Program-made: the position numbers and the translations under genes | Notes under the pieces: model-generated | The model's input: the letters and a program-made list of their open reading frames with translations, nothing else | What the model was told of the DNA's origin: nothing | The model's database searches: none | In this document: piece by piece, positions 46,739-56,095 of the stretch | How the letters are laid out: every line of letters begins with the position of its first letter | Numbering within the stretch: the first letter of the stretch is position 1 | Assembly: GCA_026002995.1 (NCBI GenBank) | Contig: BPGK01000001.1 | Location: 2,046,001 to 2,110,000, forward strand | Direction of reading: 5' to 3' | DNA from: Gaiellaceae bacterium | GTDB lineage: Bacteria; Actinomycetota; Thermoleophilia; Gaiellales; Gaiellaceae | DNA length: 64,000 bases

Positions 46739-48136
46739 TCAGGCGGGCGCGAGCTCCCGGAGCAGGCTGCGGCCGCGCAGCCCCGCCGGCTCGTCGATCC
46801 CAAGCAGCTCGAGCACAGTCGGCGCGATGTCGAGGAGGTGCGCATCCGAGCGGCCGCGCGGCGCGATCCCGGGCCCGGCGACGACGTACAGACCGTCCTG
46901 GGCGTGGTTCGCGTCGTCGGGCCCTGTGTCGTTCTCGAGCGTCTGAATCCCTTCCTCGCCGCCGACGGTTCCCACCGAGCGCCAGTAGAGGTCGCCGAAG
47001 ACGACGATCAGGTCGGGTGGAACGCCCTGCGGGTCGCCGTACAGCTCCTCCGGCGTGTAGACCGCGGTCGGGATCGGGTTGCCCCGGTCGTCGGGGATCG
47101 CGGCGATCCGGCGCGCGAGGTCGGCGCGGACGGCCTCGTAGTCCGCAGGCTCGATCACCCCCTCGGGCTCGCGACCCTTCACGTTGAGGAACACACGCGC
47201 GTAGTAGCCGCCCTCCCCCCACGCCGTCGTCTGCGGCCAGTCGATCCCGACATCGCGCAGCGAGCACACACCCTCGGGCTCGCGGAGCGTCGCGAGCAGC
47301 CCCTCTCGACGGAGCCACTCGTTGATGCGGATTCCTCCGTCGAGCCGCTTCGCGCCGTGGTCGGAGAGGACGAAGACGACGGTGTCCTCGTCGGCGTGCT
47401 CGAGCAGCCGCGCGATCAGGCCGTCGAGGTGCCGGTGGTAGTCGAGGATCGCGCTCTCGTACGGGTTCCCTGGCTCGTGCTTCCGGTGCTCGGGATCCAT
47501 GAACTTCCAGAAGCCGTGGTGCATCCGGTCGGGCCCCATCTCGACCATTGCGAAGAGCGTCCACGGCTTCGTCTCGAGAAGGTGCTCGGCGAGGCGGAAG
47601 CGACGGTCGGTCATCTCGTAGACCTGGCGCAGGAGGTACGCCTTGTCCTCCGTCCGGAAGTCCTTGGCGTCGAAGAGGTACTCGCCGACGACCTCCTCGA
47701 TCTCGTCCCGGAGCTTGGCGGGGTACGTGTACCTGCTCTCGATCGACGGGGTGAGGAAGCAGCCGACCATGACGCCGTTCAGCGGCCGCGGCGGGTAGGT
47801 GCCGGGCACGGAGAGGACGATCGACGTGCCACCGGCACGCGTGACGTAGTCCCACAGGCGCGGCGCGCGGATCGCGTCGCTCATGGCGATGAACGTCCCG
47901 TCGTACGTGTGGTCCGAGCGATTCCGGAACCCGTAGACGCCGAGGTCACCCGGCGTCTGCGAGCTCATCATGCAGCTCCAGGCGGGGACGGTGATCGGAG
48001 GGATCACCGAGGTGAGACGCCCGTAGGCGCCGCGCTCCATGAGGCCGGAGATCGTCGGCAGCTCGTCCCGCCAGCGCTCGAGCACGAGCGACGGCTCGGC
48101 GCAGTCGAGGCCGATGAGCATCACCTTCCGCGGCAC
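46739..48136 (-). CDS. Type I phosphodiesterase/nucleotide pyrophosphatase-like protein
   Basis: A 465-residue alkaline-phosphatase-superfamily protein. The N terminus [20 protein letters not shown] supplies the first metal ligand, and [20 protein letters not shown] has the Thr nucleophile. Later come [36 protein letters not shown] and [18 protein letters not shown], matching metal-binding His/Asp positions. It belongs to the alkaline phosphatase family enzymes of unknown substrate common in Actinobacteria. GTG 48136 start. Its 5' end is next to the palindrome cluster near 48.2 kb. Confidence 0.85.
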   Translation of the reverse strand: MPRKVMLIGLDCAEPSLVLERWRDELPTISGLMERGAYGRLTSVIPPITVPAWSCMMSSQTPGDLGVYGFRNRSDHTYDGTFIAMSDAIRAPRLWDYVTRAGGTSIVLSVPGTYPPRPLNGVMVGCFLTPSIESRYTYPAKLRDEIEEVVGEYLFDAKDFRTEDKAYLLRQVYEMTDRRFRLAEHLLETKPWTLFAMVEMGPDRMHHGFWKFMDPEHRKHEPGNPYESAILDYHRHLDGLIARLLEHADEDTVVFVLSDHGAKRLDGGIRINEWLRREGLLATLREPEGVCSLRDVGIDWPQTTAWGEGGYYARVFLNVKGREPEGVIEPADYEAVRADLARRIAAIPDDRGNPIPTAVYTPEELYGDPQGVPPDLIVVFGDLYWRSVGTVGGEEGIQTLENDTGPDDANHAQDGLYVVAGPGIAPRGRSDAHLLDIAPTVLELLGIDEPAGLRGRSLLRELAPA

Positions 48137-48162
48137 GCGCGGAGCGTAGCCGAGGCAACACC

Positions 48163-48368
48163 GGGGTCAGGTCTCTCCTGTTGCACGCGCGGCGCAAGTT
48201 AGGGGTCAGGTCTCTCCTGTTGCACGCGGCGTGCAACAGGAGAGACCTGACCCCAGCGTTTCCCCACGCCGCGTGCAACAGGAGAGACCTGACCCCAGCG
48301 TTTCCCCAGCGTGTTCCTGACCCCGCCAGCGCGACGCGCTGTTCGTGCAACATGCGAGACCTGACCCC
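48163..48368. repeat. Dispersed palindrome, cluster C (four arms in 206 bp)
   Basis: A single arm lies at 48163-48189. A perfect palindrome with 26-bp arms and a one-base centre is at 48202-48254. A further arm is at 48271-48296, and a diverged one at 48344-48368. All begin or end with GGGGTCAGGTC and contain GTTGCAC. The stretch after the palindrome, AGCGTTTCCCC, repeats after the third arm, so part of the cluster arose by tandem duplication. It fills the divergent gap between the phosphodiesterase and lysC genes. Confidence 0.9.
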
Positions 48369-48417
48369 TCCTTCCGACACCCACGCGGCGCCCGCGGCGC
48401 AGACCGACACCGTCGTC

Positions 48418-49641
48418 ATGAAGTTCGGCGGCTCCTCAGTCGCCGATCCGGACAAGATCCGCCACGTCGCCCGTCGGCTCGTGGAGGCACGTGAGCGCGG
48501 AGCGCGCGTCGTGGGAACCGTCTCCGCGATGGGGCACACGACCGACACGTTGCTCGAGCTCGCCGCCAGCGTCTCGCCGAACCCGCACCCGCGCGAGCTC
48601 GACATGCTCCTCTCCACCGGCGAGCGGATCGCATGCGCGCTCGTCGCGATGGCGATCCACGACCTCGGGCACGAAGCCGTCTCCTTCACGGGCTCGCAGG
48701 CCGGGATCATCACCGACCCCGTGCACACGAAGGCGAAGATCCGCGAGATCACGCCGGTGCGCGTCCTGGACGCGCTCGATCGCGGGAAGATCGTGCTCGT
48801 CGCGGGGTTCCAGGGGTTCTCCCGGGACACCATGGACGTGACCACGCTCGGACGCGGCGGCACGGACGCGACCGCGGTTGCCCTCGCCGCCGCCCTGGGC
48901 GCCTCCTGCGAGATCTACTCCGATGTCCCCGGGGTCTTCACCGCCGACCCGCGGATCGTCCCGGACGCGCGCAAGCTGCCGGAGATCTCGTACGAGGAGA
49001 TGCTGGAGATGGCGGCCTCGGGGGCGAAGGTGCTCATGCTCCGTGCAGTAGAGCTCGCGCGCGGGCACAGTGTGCCCGTGCACGCGCGCTCGACGTTCTC
49101 AGACGAGGAGGGAACCTGGGTGAGAGACACGGCTGGCATGGAGCAACCCATCGTCTCCGCTGTGACACATGCCGAGGACGAAATCCTCTTCCACCTGCGC
49201 GGAGTGCCCGATCGCCCAGGCGCAGCGGCGACGATCTTCGACGCTGTGGCCGCCGAGCACGTCAACGTCGACACCATCCTCCAGAACGTCGTCGGCAACG
49301 CCGCCGAGGTCTCGTTCTCTGTGCCCGAGGACGACGTGCGCGCGACACGACGCGCGCTCGAGCGCGCGCAGGAGACTCTGGGAGCGTTCGAGACCGAAGA
49401 GATCTCGGACCTCGGCAAGGTGTCGATCGTCGGCGCGGGGATGCGCTCCCACCCCGGTGTTGCGGCGCGCATGTTCCGCACGCTCGCTGACGAGGGCATC
49501 AACATCCGCCTGATCTCGACGTCGCCGATCAAGATCTCGTGCTTGATCTCACGTGCCGCGGTGCCCGCGGCGGTTCGTGCGCTGCACGCCGCTTTCGACC
49601 TGGGCGCGACCGACACCCATCGCGCCGGCGACTCGGAGTAG
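48418..49641 (+). CDS. lysC: Aspartokinase
   Basis: Aspartokinase starts the lysine/threonine/methionine pathway by phosphorylating aspartate. The kinase domain starts [20 protein letters not shown] and includes [20 protein letters not shown]. Two ACT domains follow, one at [20 protein letters not shown] and one at [20 protein letters not shown], with IKISCLIS, for feedback control. I use ATG 48418; an in-frame ATG at 48352, inside the palindrome, would add 22 residues ([20 protein letters not shown]...) and gives the beta-1 strand extra residues. Neither start has a clear ribosome binding site. Confidence 0.92.
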   Translation: MKFGGSSVADPDKIRHVARRLVEARERGARVVGTVSAMGHTTDTLLELAASVSPNPHPRELDMLLSTGERIACALVAMAIHDLGHEAVSFTGSQAGIITDPVHTKAKIREITPVRVLDALDRGKIVLVAGFQGFSRDTMDVTTLGRGGTDATAVALAAALGASCEIYSDVPGVFTADPRIVPDARKLPEISYEEMLEMAASGAKVLMLRAVELARGHSVPVHARSTFSDEEGTWVRDTAGMEQPIVSAVTHAEDEILFHLRGVPDRPGAAATIFDAVAAEHVNVDTILQNVVGNAAEVSFSVPEDDVRATRRALERAQETLGAFETEEISDLGKVSIVGAGMRSHPGVAARMFRTLADEGINIRLISTSPIKISCLISRAAVPAAVRALHAAFDLGATDTHRAGDSE

Positions 49642-49653
49642 GCTGCCTCGGAC

Positions 49654-51003
49654 GTGACAGAGGCCGAGGCCGCCACGCCCCCAAGGCCGCGGTCCCGTTC
49701 GCGAGCGTTCGCCGTCTGGACGGCACTCTGCGTCGCCGGGGCCCTGCTCCTCCTGAGCGCATTCGCGGTCTGGGTCAACCGCGTCGCGCTGAATACAAGC
49801 GTCTTCACCGCGACGAGCAGCCGGTTCCTCGCCGACGACGCGATTCGGAAGGCGATCGCGACCCGGGTGGTCGACGAGCTCTTCGCCTCGGTGGACGTCC
49901 AAGCCGAGGTCGAGCGGCAGCTCCCGGACGACTACAAGTCGCTCTCCGGCCCCGCAGCCGCAGGGCTGCGGCAGGCGTCGTACGCGATCCTCGAGCGCGC
50001 ATTGGAGCAGCCCCGTCTGCAGTCGCTCTTCGAGGCGACGCTCAGAGAGTCGCACCGATCGCTCGTGGTCGTCTTGGAGGGAGGAGGATCGGGGATCTCG
50101 GTTGAGCAGGGGGTCGTCACGCTCGATCTAGGCGCGATCATCGACGAGGCCGCCGAGCGGATCGGGCTCGGCGCGCAGCTCTCCGACAAGATCCCCGCCG
50201 ACGCCGGGCGAATCGTCGTCCTCCGCTCGGACGAGCTCGACACTGCGCAGGACGCGTTCCGCGTCCTGCAGGCGCTCGCCTGGTTCCTGCCGCTCCTCAC
50301 GCTCGCTGCGTTCGGGCTCGCGGTGGGGATCGCGCCCGACCGGCGACGAGCGGTGCGGGGGGCGGGGATAGTGATCGCGGTCGTCGGTGCGGTGGGCCTG
50401 CTCGCTGCCAACCTCACCCGCACGTACCTCGTCGAGGCCCTCGTCGCGAGCCGCGACGATCGCGAGGCGGCGAACCACGCGTGGGACGTTGTGACGGAGC
50501 TGCTGCGCGGCTCGTTCCGCTTCCTGATCGTCGTCGGGTTCGCCTTCCTTATCGCCACCTGGCTCGCAGGAACGGGGCGCAGAGCGCTCGCGGCGCGACG
50601 CGCGCTCGCCCCGCTCGTGACCGAGCGCGTCTGGGCCTACGTCGGCCTCGGTGTCGTCCTGCTGCTGCTCGTACTCGCAAGCGACGTGACCGATGTCACG
50701 CGCCTGCTCGTCCTCGTCTTGGTCGCCGCGCTCGGAGCGCTCTGGATCGAGCTGACGCGCCGGCAGACGCGCCGCGAGTTCCCGGAAGCCTCCGGCGCAG
50801 CGTACCTGGCCGACGTACGCCACAAGTTGCGCCGCTGGTGGGACGAGCGGCGGAGGACGCGGCTGGCTCGGGCGGCTCCGTCGACTCAGCCCGCTCTCGA
50901 CCTCGCAACGGCGCTCAGCCGCCTCGCCGAGCTACACCGAAGCGGCGAGCTCTCGGACGACGAGTACGCGGCCGCGAAGGCTCGGCTCATCGGCGGCGGG
51001 TAG
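49654..51003 (+). CDS. Membrane protein with C-terminal SHOCT domain
   Basis: A 449-residue protein with an N-terminal helix (WTALCVAGALLLLSAFAVWV), a long extracytoplasmic domain (residues about 45-210), then four or five transmembrane segments, and a C-terminal SHOCT-like motif LSRLAELHRSGELSDDEYAAAKARL. GTG 49654 starts 12 bp after lysC. SHOCT is an oligomerisation domain of unclear use. Function unknown. Confidence 0.75.
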   Translation: MTEAEAATPPRPRSRSRAFAVWTALCVAGALLLLSAFAVWVNRVALNTSVFTATSSRFLADDAIRKAIATRVVDELFASVDVQAEVERQLPDDYKSLSGPAAAGLRQASYAILERALEQPRLQSLFEATLRESHRSLVVVLEGGGSGISVEQGVVTLDLGAIIDEAAERIGLGAQLSDKIPADAGRIVVLRSDELDTAQDAFRVLQALAWFLPLLTLAAFGLAVGIAPDRRRAVRGAGIVIAVVGAVGLLAANLTRTYLVEALVASRDDREAANHAWDVVTELLRGSFRFLIVVGFAFLIATWLAGTGRRALAARRALAPLVTERVWAYVGLGVVLLLLVLASDVTDVTRLLVLVLVAALGALWIELTRRQTRREFPEASGAAYLADVRHKLRRWWDERRRTRLARAAPSTQPALDLATALSRLAELHRSGELSDDEYAAAKARLIGGG

Positions 51004-51048
51004 CGAGCGCCGGCAGGCTCTCGGACGCCGACGCCGAACTCCGGCGCC

Positions 51049-51828
51049 GTGGATGCGAGCTGGATGAGGGCCCTTGTGACCGCAGCCGTCTGGCTCGTCG
51101 TCGTGCTCATCGTCCGCTACGCACTGAACCGTGGCTACGACCACTACGAGCGGCGCCTGGCGGAGCGGGATGCTGCCGTCGCCGCCGCCCGCCGTACGAC
51201 CTTCTCGTTCCTCGTCCGCATGCTCGTCACTCTCGTTGGCCTCGTCGGCCTCTGGAGCGTACTCGCCATCTTCCCAGCGACGTCCAAGATCGCCGGCGCG
51301 TTCCTCGCCTCGAGCGCCGTGCTCGCAGTCATTGCCGGTCTCGCGCTGACCACCCCACTCGGCAACCTCGGCTCCGGGCTCGTGCTCGCGTTCACGCAGC
51401 CCGTCCGCATCGGCGACCGGGTGACGGTCGGCGCACACACGGGACGCGTCGAGCGGATCACGATCACCTACACGGCGCTCGTCTCGGACAACGGATCGGC
51501 CATCTTCGTCCCCAATCGGACGATGGTGTCGGAGACCATCGTCAACCGCTCCGGCCGCGACCCGCGGCGACTCGTGTCCGCCAGCGTGCCCGTACGCCTG
51601 GGGGCCTCGCTCACCGAGGCACGTCGGCTCGTCGAGAACGCTCTCGACCGCCTTCCGAACGCAGACGCGCTGACGCTGTCCGTTCGCGTGGGCGAGGTCG
51701 CGGAGCGCGTCGTCTGGCTCGACGTGAGCGGCTTCGCGCCTCCCGACTCCGACGTCGCCGAGGTCGCGAGCGCGATTCGCGAGCACTGCCTCGCAGCGCT
51801 CTCCGACGCCGAGCTGCTCCCAGCGTAG
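51049..51828 (+). CDS. Small-conductance mechanosensitive channel (MscS family)
   Basis: A 259-residue MscS-type channel that opens on hypo-osmotic shock. Two N-terminal helices precede the pore helix TM3 with its Gly/Ala pattern, AGLALTTPLGNLGSGLVLAF. The beta-domain reads FTQPVRIGDRVTVGAHTGRV and is followed by ITYTALVSDNGSAIFVPNRT. The C-terminal domain is of normal size. GTG 51049 is the start. Convergent with the sigma factor gene across the palindrome cluster. Confidence 0.92.
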   Translation: MDASWMRALVTAAVWLVVVLIVRYALNRGYDHYERRLAERDAAVAAARRTTFSFLVRMLVTLVGLVGLWSVLAIFPATSKIAGAFLASSAVLAVIAGLALTTPLGNLGSGLVLAFTQPVRIGDRVTVGAHTGRVERITITYTALVSDNGSAIFVPNRTMVSETIVNRSGRDPRRLVSASVPVRLGASLTEARRLVENALDRLPNADALTLSVRVGEVAERVVWLDVSGFAPPDSDVAEVASAIREHCLAALSDAELLPA

Positions 51829-51867
51829 GGTCGGAGACGGGACGGGAAGGGATGGGATCGAAGGGAT

Positions 51868-51993
51868 GGGGTCAGGTCCCTCGCGGGAGGGATGGGGTCA
51901 GGTCCCTCGCGTTGCACGCGGCGCGTCGCGGGAGGGATGGGGTCAGGTCCCTCGCGTTGCACGCGGCGCGTGCAACACGAGGGACCTGACCCC
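51868..51993. repeat. Dispersed palindrome, cluster D (four arms, one full palindrome)
   Basis: Arms start at 51868 and 51894, then a near-perfect palindrome fills 51939-51993: 16 bp of GGGGTCAGGTCCCTCG, one mismatch, then GTTGCACGC and the complementary arm. Repeats of 26 bp and 45 bp show local duplication with the flank GGGAGGGAT. It lies between convergent mscS and the sigma factor gene and could terminate both transcripts. No other feature is visible in this 211-bp gap. Confidence 0.9.
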
Positions 51994-52039
51994 AAGTCGA
52001 CCCCACCGTTGCGCACGACCCGCCTGAAGCGGCCGCTCT

Positions 52040-53140
52040 TCAGACGCAGTCTCTCAGCGCTTGCGCCTCGGGGAGCGTCTCGAGCTTCTTGAGCGTGTTG
52101 TTCTCGATCTGGCGAATCCGCTCGCGGGTGACCCCGAACGCGCGCCCGACCTCCTCGAGGGTGTAGGGGGGAGAGCCGTCGAGCCCGTAGCGGAGCTCGA
52201 GCACGCGCCGTTCGCGCTCAGGCAGCGCGGAGAGCGCGAGCTCGACGTCCTTGCGACGCAGCGTGATCGACGTCGAGTCGAACGGCGACTCCGCCTGCTC
52301 GTCGGGGACGAAGTCGGCGAGCGACGAGTCCTCCTCTTCGCCGACCGGCTTCTCGAGCGAGATCGGGAGTTGCGCCATGCGCAGGATCTCGCGCACCTCC
52401 TCGGGGTCGATCTCGAGCTCCTCCGCGATCTCCTCGGGCGTCGGCTCGCGCCCGAGCCGCTGGATCAGCTGGCGCTCGATGTGGACGACCTTGTTGAGCT
52501 TCTCGACCATGTGCACGGGGATGCGGATGGTGCGTGCCTTGTCCGCGATCGCGCGCGTCACCGCCTGGCGGATCCACCACGTCGCGTAGGTCGAGAACTT
52601 GAATCCCTTGCGGTAGTCGAACTTCTCGACCGCGCGGATGAGACCGAGCGAGCCCTCCTGGATGAGGTCGAGGAAGGAGAGGCCGCGCCCCAAGTACCCC
52701 TTGGCGATCGAGACGACGAGCCGCAGGTTCGCTTCGATCATGTGCTGTTTCGCCGCCATGTCGCCGCGCTCGATGCGCTTCGCGAGCGAGATCTCCTGAT
52801 CCGCCGTCAGGAGTGGCACCCTTCCGATCTCGCGGAGGTACAAGCGGAGCGAGTCGAGCGACGGCTCGACCGACAGGTCGAGCTTCGGCGCGACTTTCTC
52901 CTCCTCGATTGCCGGCTCCGGCTCCTCATGCGGCAGCGACGCGTGCTCCGCACCCTCGACGAGCTCGATCGAGTGGTCGATCAGGTACGCGTAGAAGTCC
53001 TCGACCTGATCCTTCGTGAGCTCGACCTCCTCGAGACCCGAGACGATCTCGTCGTACGTGAGGAAGCCCTTCTCGAGCCCCTGCTCCACGAGCTTGTGGA
53101 GCTCGTCCACCTCGGGGAGGGCGATGTCGACGGACAGCAT
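52040..53140 (-). CDS. rpoD: Principal RNA polymerase sigma factor (SigA/RpoD)
   Basis: A 366-residue group 1-type sigma factor. Regions: a short 1.1-like N terminus ([20 protein letters not shown]), 1.2 ([20 protein letters not shown]), region 2 with the -10 recognition helix in [20 protein letters not shown], region 3 ([20 protein letters not shown]) and region 4 with the helix-turn-helix [20 protein letters not shown]. All essential parts are complete, so it is the vegetative sigma factor or a close paralogue. AAAGGAG lies upstream of the start ATG. Confidence 0.96.
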   Translation of the reverse strand: MLSVDIALPEVDELHKLVEQGLEKGFLTYDEIVSGLEEVELTKDQVEDFYAYLIDHSIELVEGAEHASLPHEEPEPAIEEEKVAPKLDLSVEPSLDSLRLYLREIGRVPLLTADQEISLAKRIERGDMAAKQHMIEANLRLVVSIAKGYLGRGLSFLDLIQEGSLGLIRAVEKFDYRKGFKFSTYATWWIRQAVTRAIADKARTIRIPVHMVEKLNKVVHIERQLIQRLGREPTPEEIAEELEIDPEEVREILRMAQLPISLEKPVGEEEDSSLADFVPDEQAESPFDSTSITLRRKDVELALSALPERERRVLELRYGLDGSPPYTLEEVGRAFGVTRERIRQIENNTLKKLETLPEAQALRDCV

Positions 53141-53240
53141 GGGCCTGGCGTTCTCCTTTCGTGCTCGAACGGATACTGACCACCACCTACAACGCGACCC
53201 GGTCCGCCTGCCGCCCCCGGCGTCGCGATACAGCGCGCGG

Positions 53241-53246
53241 ATCCTA
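53241..53246 (-). promoter_or_regulatory. -10 box upstream of rpoD
   Basis: TAGGAT is seen about 100 bases before the rpoD ATG, with no good -35 match at 16-18 bp. Possible promoter for rpoD; weak evidence. Confidence 0.35.
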
Positions 53247-53292
53247 GACGGACCACGCGAAATGTGGAAGAGGCGGAGCTCCGCGACGTGGC

Positions 53293-54165
53293 TCAGCGCA
53301 CGCGTATCTCGCCGACGAGCTCACCGCGGGAGCTCTCCACCGGAGAGCGTTCGAGCGCGGGAAGCGGGACATCCAGACGACCGAGGAAGTCCGCGAGCGC
53401 GACACCGACGGCTCGACCGGACCCGTCCTCGACCTTGAGCGCGACGCCGAGCCCGTCGGGCGAGGCGGCGCACAGGAGTCCTTCCGCGCCACCCTTCGCG
53501 ATCCAACCCGGGTGCGCCTGCATGAGGACGGTGTCCGCCGCCCCCGGGCCCCGGACGAGCTCCGGGTACGCCCTCATCGACCGAGCCACGACGTCCGCCC
53601 CTTCACGCTCGTGCAGCCTCGAGAACGCGTGCGCCATCCGCTCGAGCGGGAGGGCGAACGTCACGACCCCGCAGCCGTCCGTTGCGGTCGGGATCGCACC
53701 CGGAGCGACCTCCGTGAGTGCGGCCACCTCGGCGAGCATCACCTGCTGGCACGGGTGCTCCGGGCGCTCGAACCCCTCCTTCGGCCACCCCCGGGCAGAG
53801 CAGAGCGCGAGCATCCCCGCGTGCTTGCCCGAGCAGTCGTGCTCGATGCGGCGCGGCGGTCGCCCGCAGGCGAGGTCGTCCTCGCTCGCCGGCGCCTTCG
53901 CGAGCAACCTGCGCACGACGGCGAGCTGCTCGGGACGAGCGAGGTGCGACGCGCATGCGATCGCGACCTCGTCCTCTGCGAGGTCAGGCCGCGCGCGCAC
54001 GACGGGCAGCGCCTGGATCGGCTTCGCGGAGCTCCGGAAGAAGGCGACGAGGCTCGGGTCTCCTACGCACGCGACGGTCTCGCGGTCGTGAACGGCGACT
54101 GCGTGGACGCGATGACGCGCCTCCACCACGCCGCCACGCCTGACCTCGACGACGATCGGATCCAC
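53293..54165 (-). CDS. L-asparaginase II-type protein (PF06089-like)
   Basis: A 290-residue protein of the asparaginase II family seen in Actinobacteria and Rhizobium, distinct from E. coli AnsB. It has [47 protein letters not shown] with a Ser/Cys/Lys region, and the later [23 protein letters not shown] 54165 starts it. It would hydrolyse asparagine; substrate preference is unproven. Its 5' end overlaps the tentative start of the divergent HTH gene. Confidence 0.88.
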   Translation of the reverse strand: MDPIVVEVRRGGVVEARHRVHAVAVHDRETVACVGDPSLVAFFRSSAKPIQALPVVRARPDLAEDEVAIACASHLARPEQLAVVRRLLAKAPASEDDLACGRPPRRIEHDCSGKHAGMLALCSARGWPKEGFERPEHPCQQVMLAEVAALTEVAPGAIPTATDGCGVVTFALPLERMAHAFSRLHEREGADVVARSMRAYPELVRGPGAADTVLMQAHPGWIAKGGAEGLLCAASPDGLGVALKVEDGSGRAVGVALADFLGRLDVPLPALERSPVESSRGELVGEIRVR

Positions 54166-54789
54166 GAGCGCACCCTACAAGCGCCGGAACGTCGCGCTAG
54201 CGAATGGTCGGAGTATCCCGTATGGTCTGGATCTATCGACCATTGGGACGCAACGGACTACCCGGCCGACGACACGCTCGTCGTCGCCGACCCAGCGCAG
54301 CTCAAGGCGCTCGCCGACGAACTGCGCGGGCGCATCGTCTCTCTCCTCCGGGAGCGGGCGCTGTCGACCCAGCAGCTCGCGCGCGAGCTCGACCTTCCAA
54401 AGGGGACGGTCGGCCACCACCTGAAGGTGCTCGAGCGCGCGGGTCTGATCCGCGTCGTCTACACCCGCCAGGTGCGGGCGGTGACGGAGAAGTTCTATGG
54501 CCGCGTGGCGCGGCTCTTCCTCTTCCACGTCGAGGATCCCGCCGACGCGCGGGCGATCGGAGCGGCGACGCTGCGCGAAGCCGCGGCCCAGCTCGAGCGG
54601 GCGCCGCAGAGCGCGAGCTCCGGTCTCGTCCTCTCCCGCCTCACGCCCGCGGACGCCCGCCGCTTCGAGCGGCGCCTCGCCCGCTTGCTCGAGGACTTCC
54701 GCAGAGCCGACACGCCCAGCGGACGGGCGCACCGGCTCGCCGTCGCCGCATGGGCGGTCGAGCCGCATCCGGAGCTGCCCGGTGCGTAG
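54112..54789 (+). CDS. ArsR-like winged-helix regulator, start uncertain
   Basis: The conserved protein runs from about 54230 (SIDHWDATDYPADDTLVVAD) to 54789. It contains an ArsR-type winged helix: LKALADELRGRIVSLLRERA, then STQQLARELDLPKGTVGHHL and KVLERAGLIRVVYTRQVR. No ATG, GTG or TTG is in frame between about 54115 and the domain. The only canonical in-frame start, ATG 54112, lies inside the divergent asparaginase gene. Thus the start may be a rare codon, or the upstream frame has shifted. It precedes and overlaps the MFS gene by eight bases, so it may control that exporter. Confidence 0.75.
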   Translation: MTRLHHAATPDLDDDRIHERTLQAPERRASEWSEYPVWSGSIDHWDATDYPADDTLVVADPAQLKALADELRGRIVSLLRERALSTQQLARELDLPKGTVGHHLKVLERAGLIRVVYTRQVRAVTEKFYGRVARLFLFHVEDPADARAIGAATLREAAAQLERAPQSASSGLVLSRLTPADARRFERRLARLLEDFRRADTPSGRAHRLAVAAWAVEPHPELPGA

Positions 54790-56077
54790 CCTCTGGCCGA
54801 GCGGCGGCCTCTGGCGGCACCCCGACTTCCTCAAGCTGTGGGCAGGCGAGACGATCAGCATGTTCGGCTCGCAGGTCGACGACCTCGCGCTCGGCCTCGT
54901 CGCGATCCTCGTCCTCGACGCGAGCGCGTTCGAGGTGGCCGTCCTCGGCACGCTCAACTTCCTCCCCTTCATTCTCTTCGCTCTGCCGGCGGGCGTCTGG
55001 GTCGACCGACTCCGGCGGCGTCCGATCCTCATCGGCAGCGACGTCGCCCGAGCCGCGCTCCTCGCCACCATTCCCCTCGCCTACGCGATCGACGCGCTGA
55101 CGTTGTGGCACCTCTACGCGGTCGTCTTCCTCGTCGGCCTGTGCCAGGTCTTCTTCGACGTCGCGTACCAGTCCTACCTGCCCTCGCTCGTCGAGCGCGA
55201 CCAGATCATGGAGGGCAACTCGAAGCTCGAGGTCAGCCGCTCAGCGGCGCAGGTGACGGGACCGGGCCTCGCGGGCGCCCTCGTCGAGATCTTCACCGCC
55301 CCCTACGCGGTGCTCGTGGACGCGCTGAGCTTCGTCGCCTCCGCCCTGTTTCTCGTCGGAATCCGCAAGCGCGAGGACCCGCCTGTCCGAGCGGTCACAG
55401 CCAACGGGTCGAAGCCGAGCGTCTTGGGCGACCTGCGCGAGGGCATCGCCTTCGTGCTCGCCAACCCCAACCTACGCGCTCAGGCCGGGTGCACCGCCTC
55501 CTCGAACTTCTTCTCGAGCCTCGCCTTCGCGATCGTCCTCGTCTTCTTCGTCCGAGAGCTCGGGCTCTCGGCGGGCGTCATCGGCGCGATCTTCTCGATC
55601 GGCGCGGCGGGCTCGCTGATCGCGGCGCTCACGGCGCGCCGTATCGCGGGCCGCTTCGGGATCGGCCCGACCTCGATCGCGATGGCGGCGCTGTTCGGCC
55701 CCTCTTTCCTCCTCGTCGCGTTCGCCCCTGCCGGGCACGCAGCGCTCCCGTTCCTCGTCGCCGCCCAGCTCGTCTTCGGGTTCACCGTCGTCGTCTACAA
55801 CATCGCCCAGGTGAGCTACCGGCAGGCGATCTGCCCCCCGAGGCTCCAGGGACGCATGAACTCGGTGATGCGGTTCATGGTCTGGGGGACGATCCCGCCC
55901 GGGACGCTCCTCGGCGGGGCGCTCGCGACCTGGCTCGGCCTGCGCGGGACGATCGTCGTCGGTGCGCTCGGGGGTGGGCTCGCCTTCTTGTGGCTCGTCT
56001 TCTCCCCCCAACGCCACCTGCGCAAACTGCCCGAGCCGATCGCCGACGACACCGCTCCCGAGCCGACGCCCGCGTAG
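54782..56077 (+). CDS. MFS transporter (enterobactin/macrolide exporter-like)
   Basis: A 431-residue, 12-helix transporter. Helix 1 follows HPDFLKLWAGETISMFGSQV, and the typical ADP/LPAGVWVDRLRRRP loop lies between helices 2 and 3. VTGPGLAGALVEIFTAPYAV and LREGIAFVLANPNLRAQAGC occur in the middle, as in MFS exporters of the EntS/MefA group. The last helices end at LWLVFSPQRHLRKLPEP. GTG 54782 overlaps the HTH stop, suggesting coregulation. It may export antibiotics or siderophores. Confidence 0.9.
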   Translation: MRSLWPSGGLWRHPDFLKLWAGETISMFGSQVDDLALGLVAILVLDASAFEVAVLGTLNFLPFILFALPAGVWVDRLRRRPILIGSDVARAALLATIPLAYAIDALTLWHLYAVVFLVGLCQVFFDVAYQSYLPSLVERDQIMEGNSKLEVSRSAAQVTGPGLAGALVEIFTAPYAVLVDALSFVASALFLVGIRKREDPPVRAVTANGSKPSVLGDLREGIAFVLANPNLRAQAGCTASSNFFSSLAFAIVLVFFVRELGLSAGVIGAIFSIGAAGSLIAALTARRIAGRFGIGPTSIAMAALFGPSFLLVAFAPAGHAALPFLVAAQLVFGFTVVVYNIAQVSYRQAICPPRLQGRMNSVMRFMVWGTIPPGTLLGGALATWLGLRGTIVVGALGGGLAFLWLVFSPQRHLRKLPEPIADDTAPEPTPA

Positions 56078-56095
56078 CCGCTACCGTCAGCACCC

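Noticed and set aside
48163-48368. Possible CRISPR array
   Set aside because: Repeats are inverted rather than direct, spacing is irregular, and no unique spacers of constant length or cas genes are seen.
51868-51993. Possible CRISPR array or tandem repeat gene
   Set aside because: Three arms at 26- and 45-bp spacing are palindrome arms with local duplication; there are no spacers and no cas genes.
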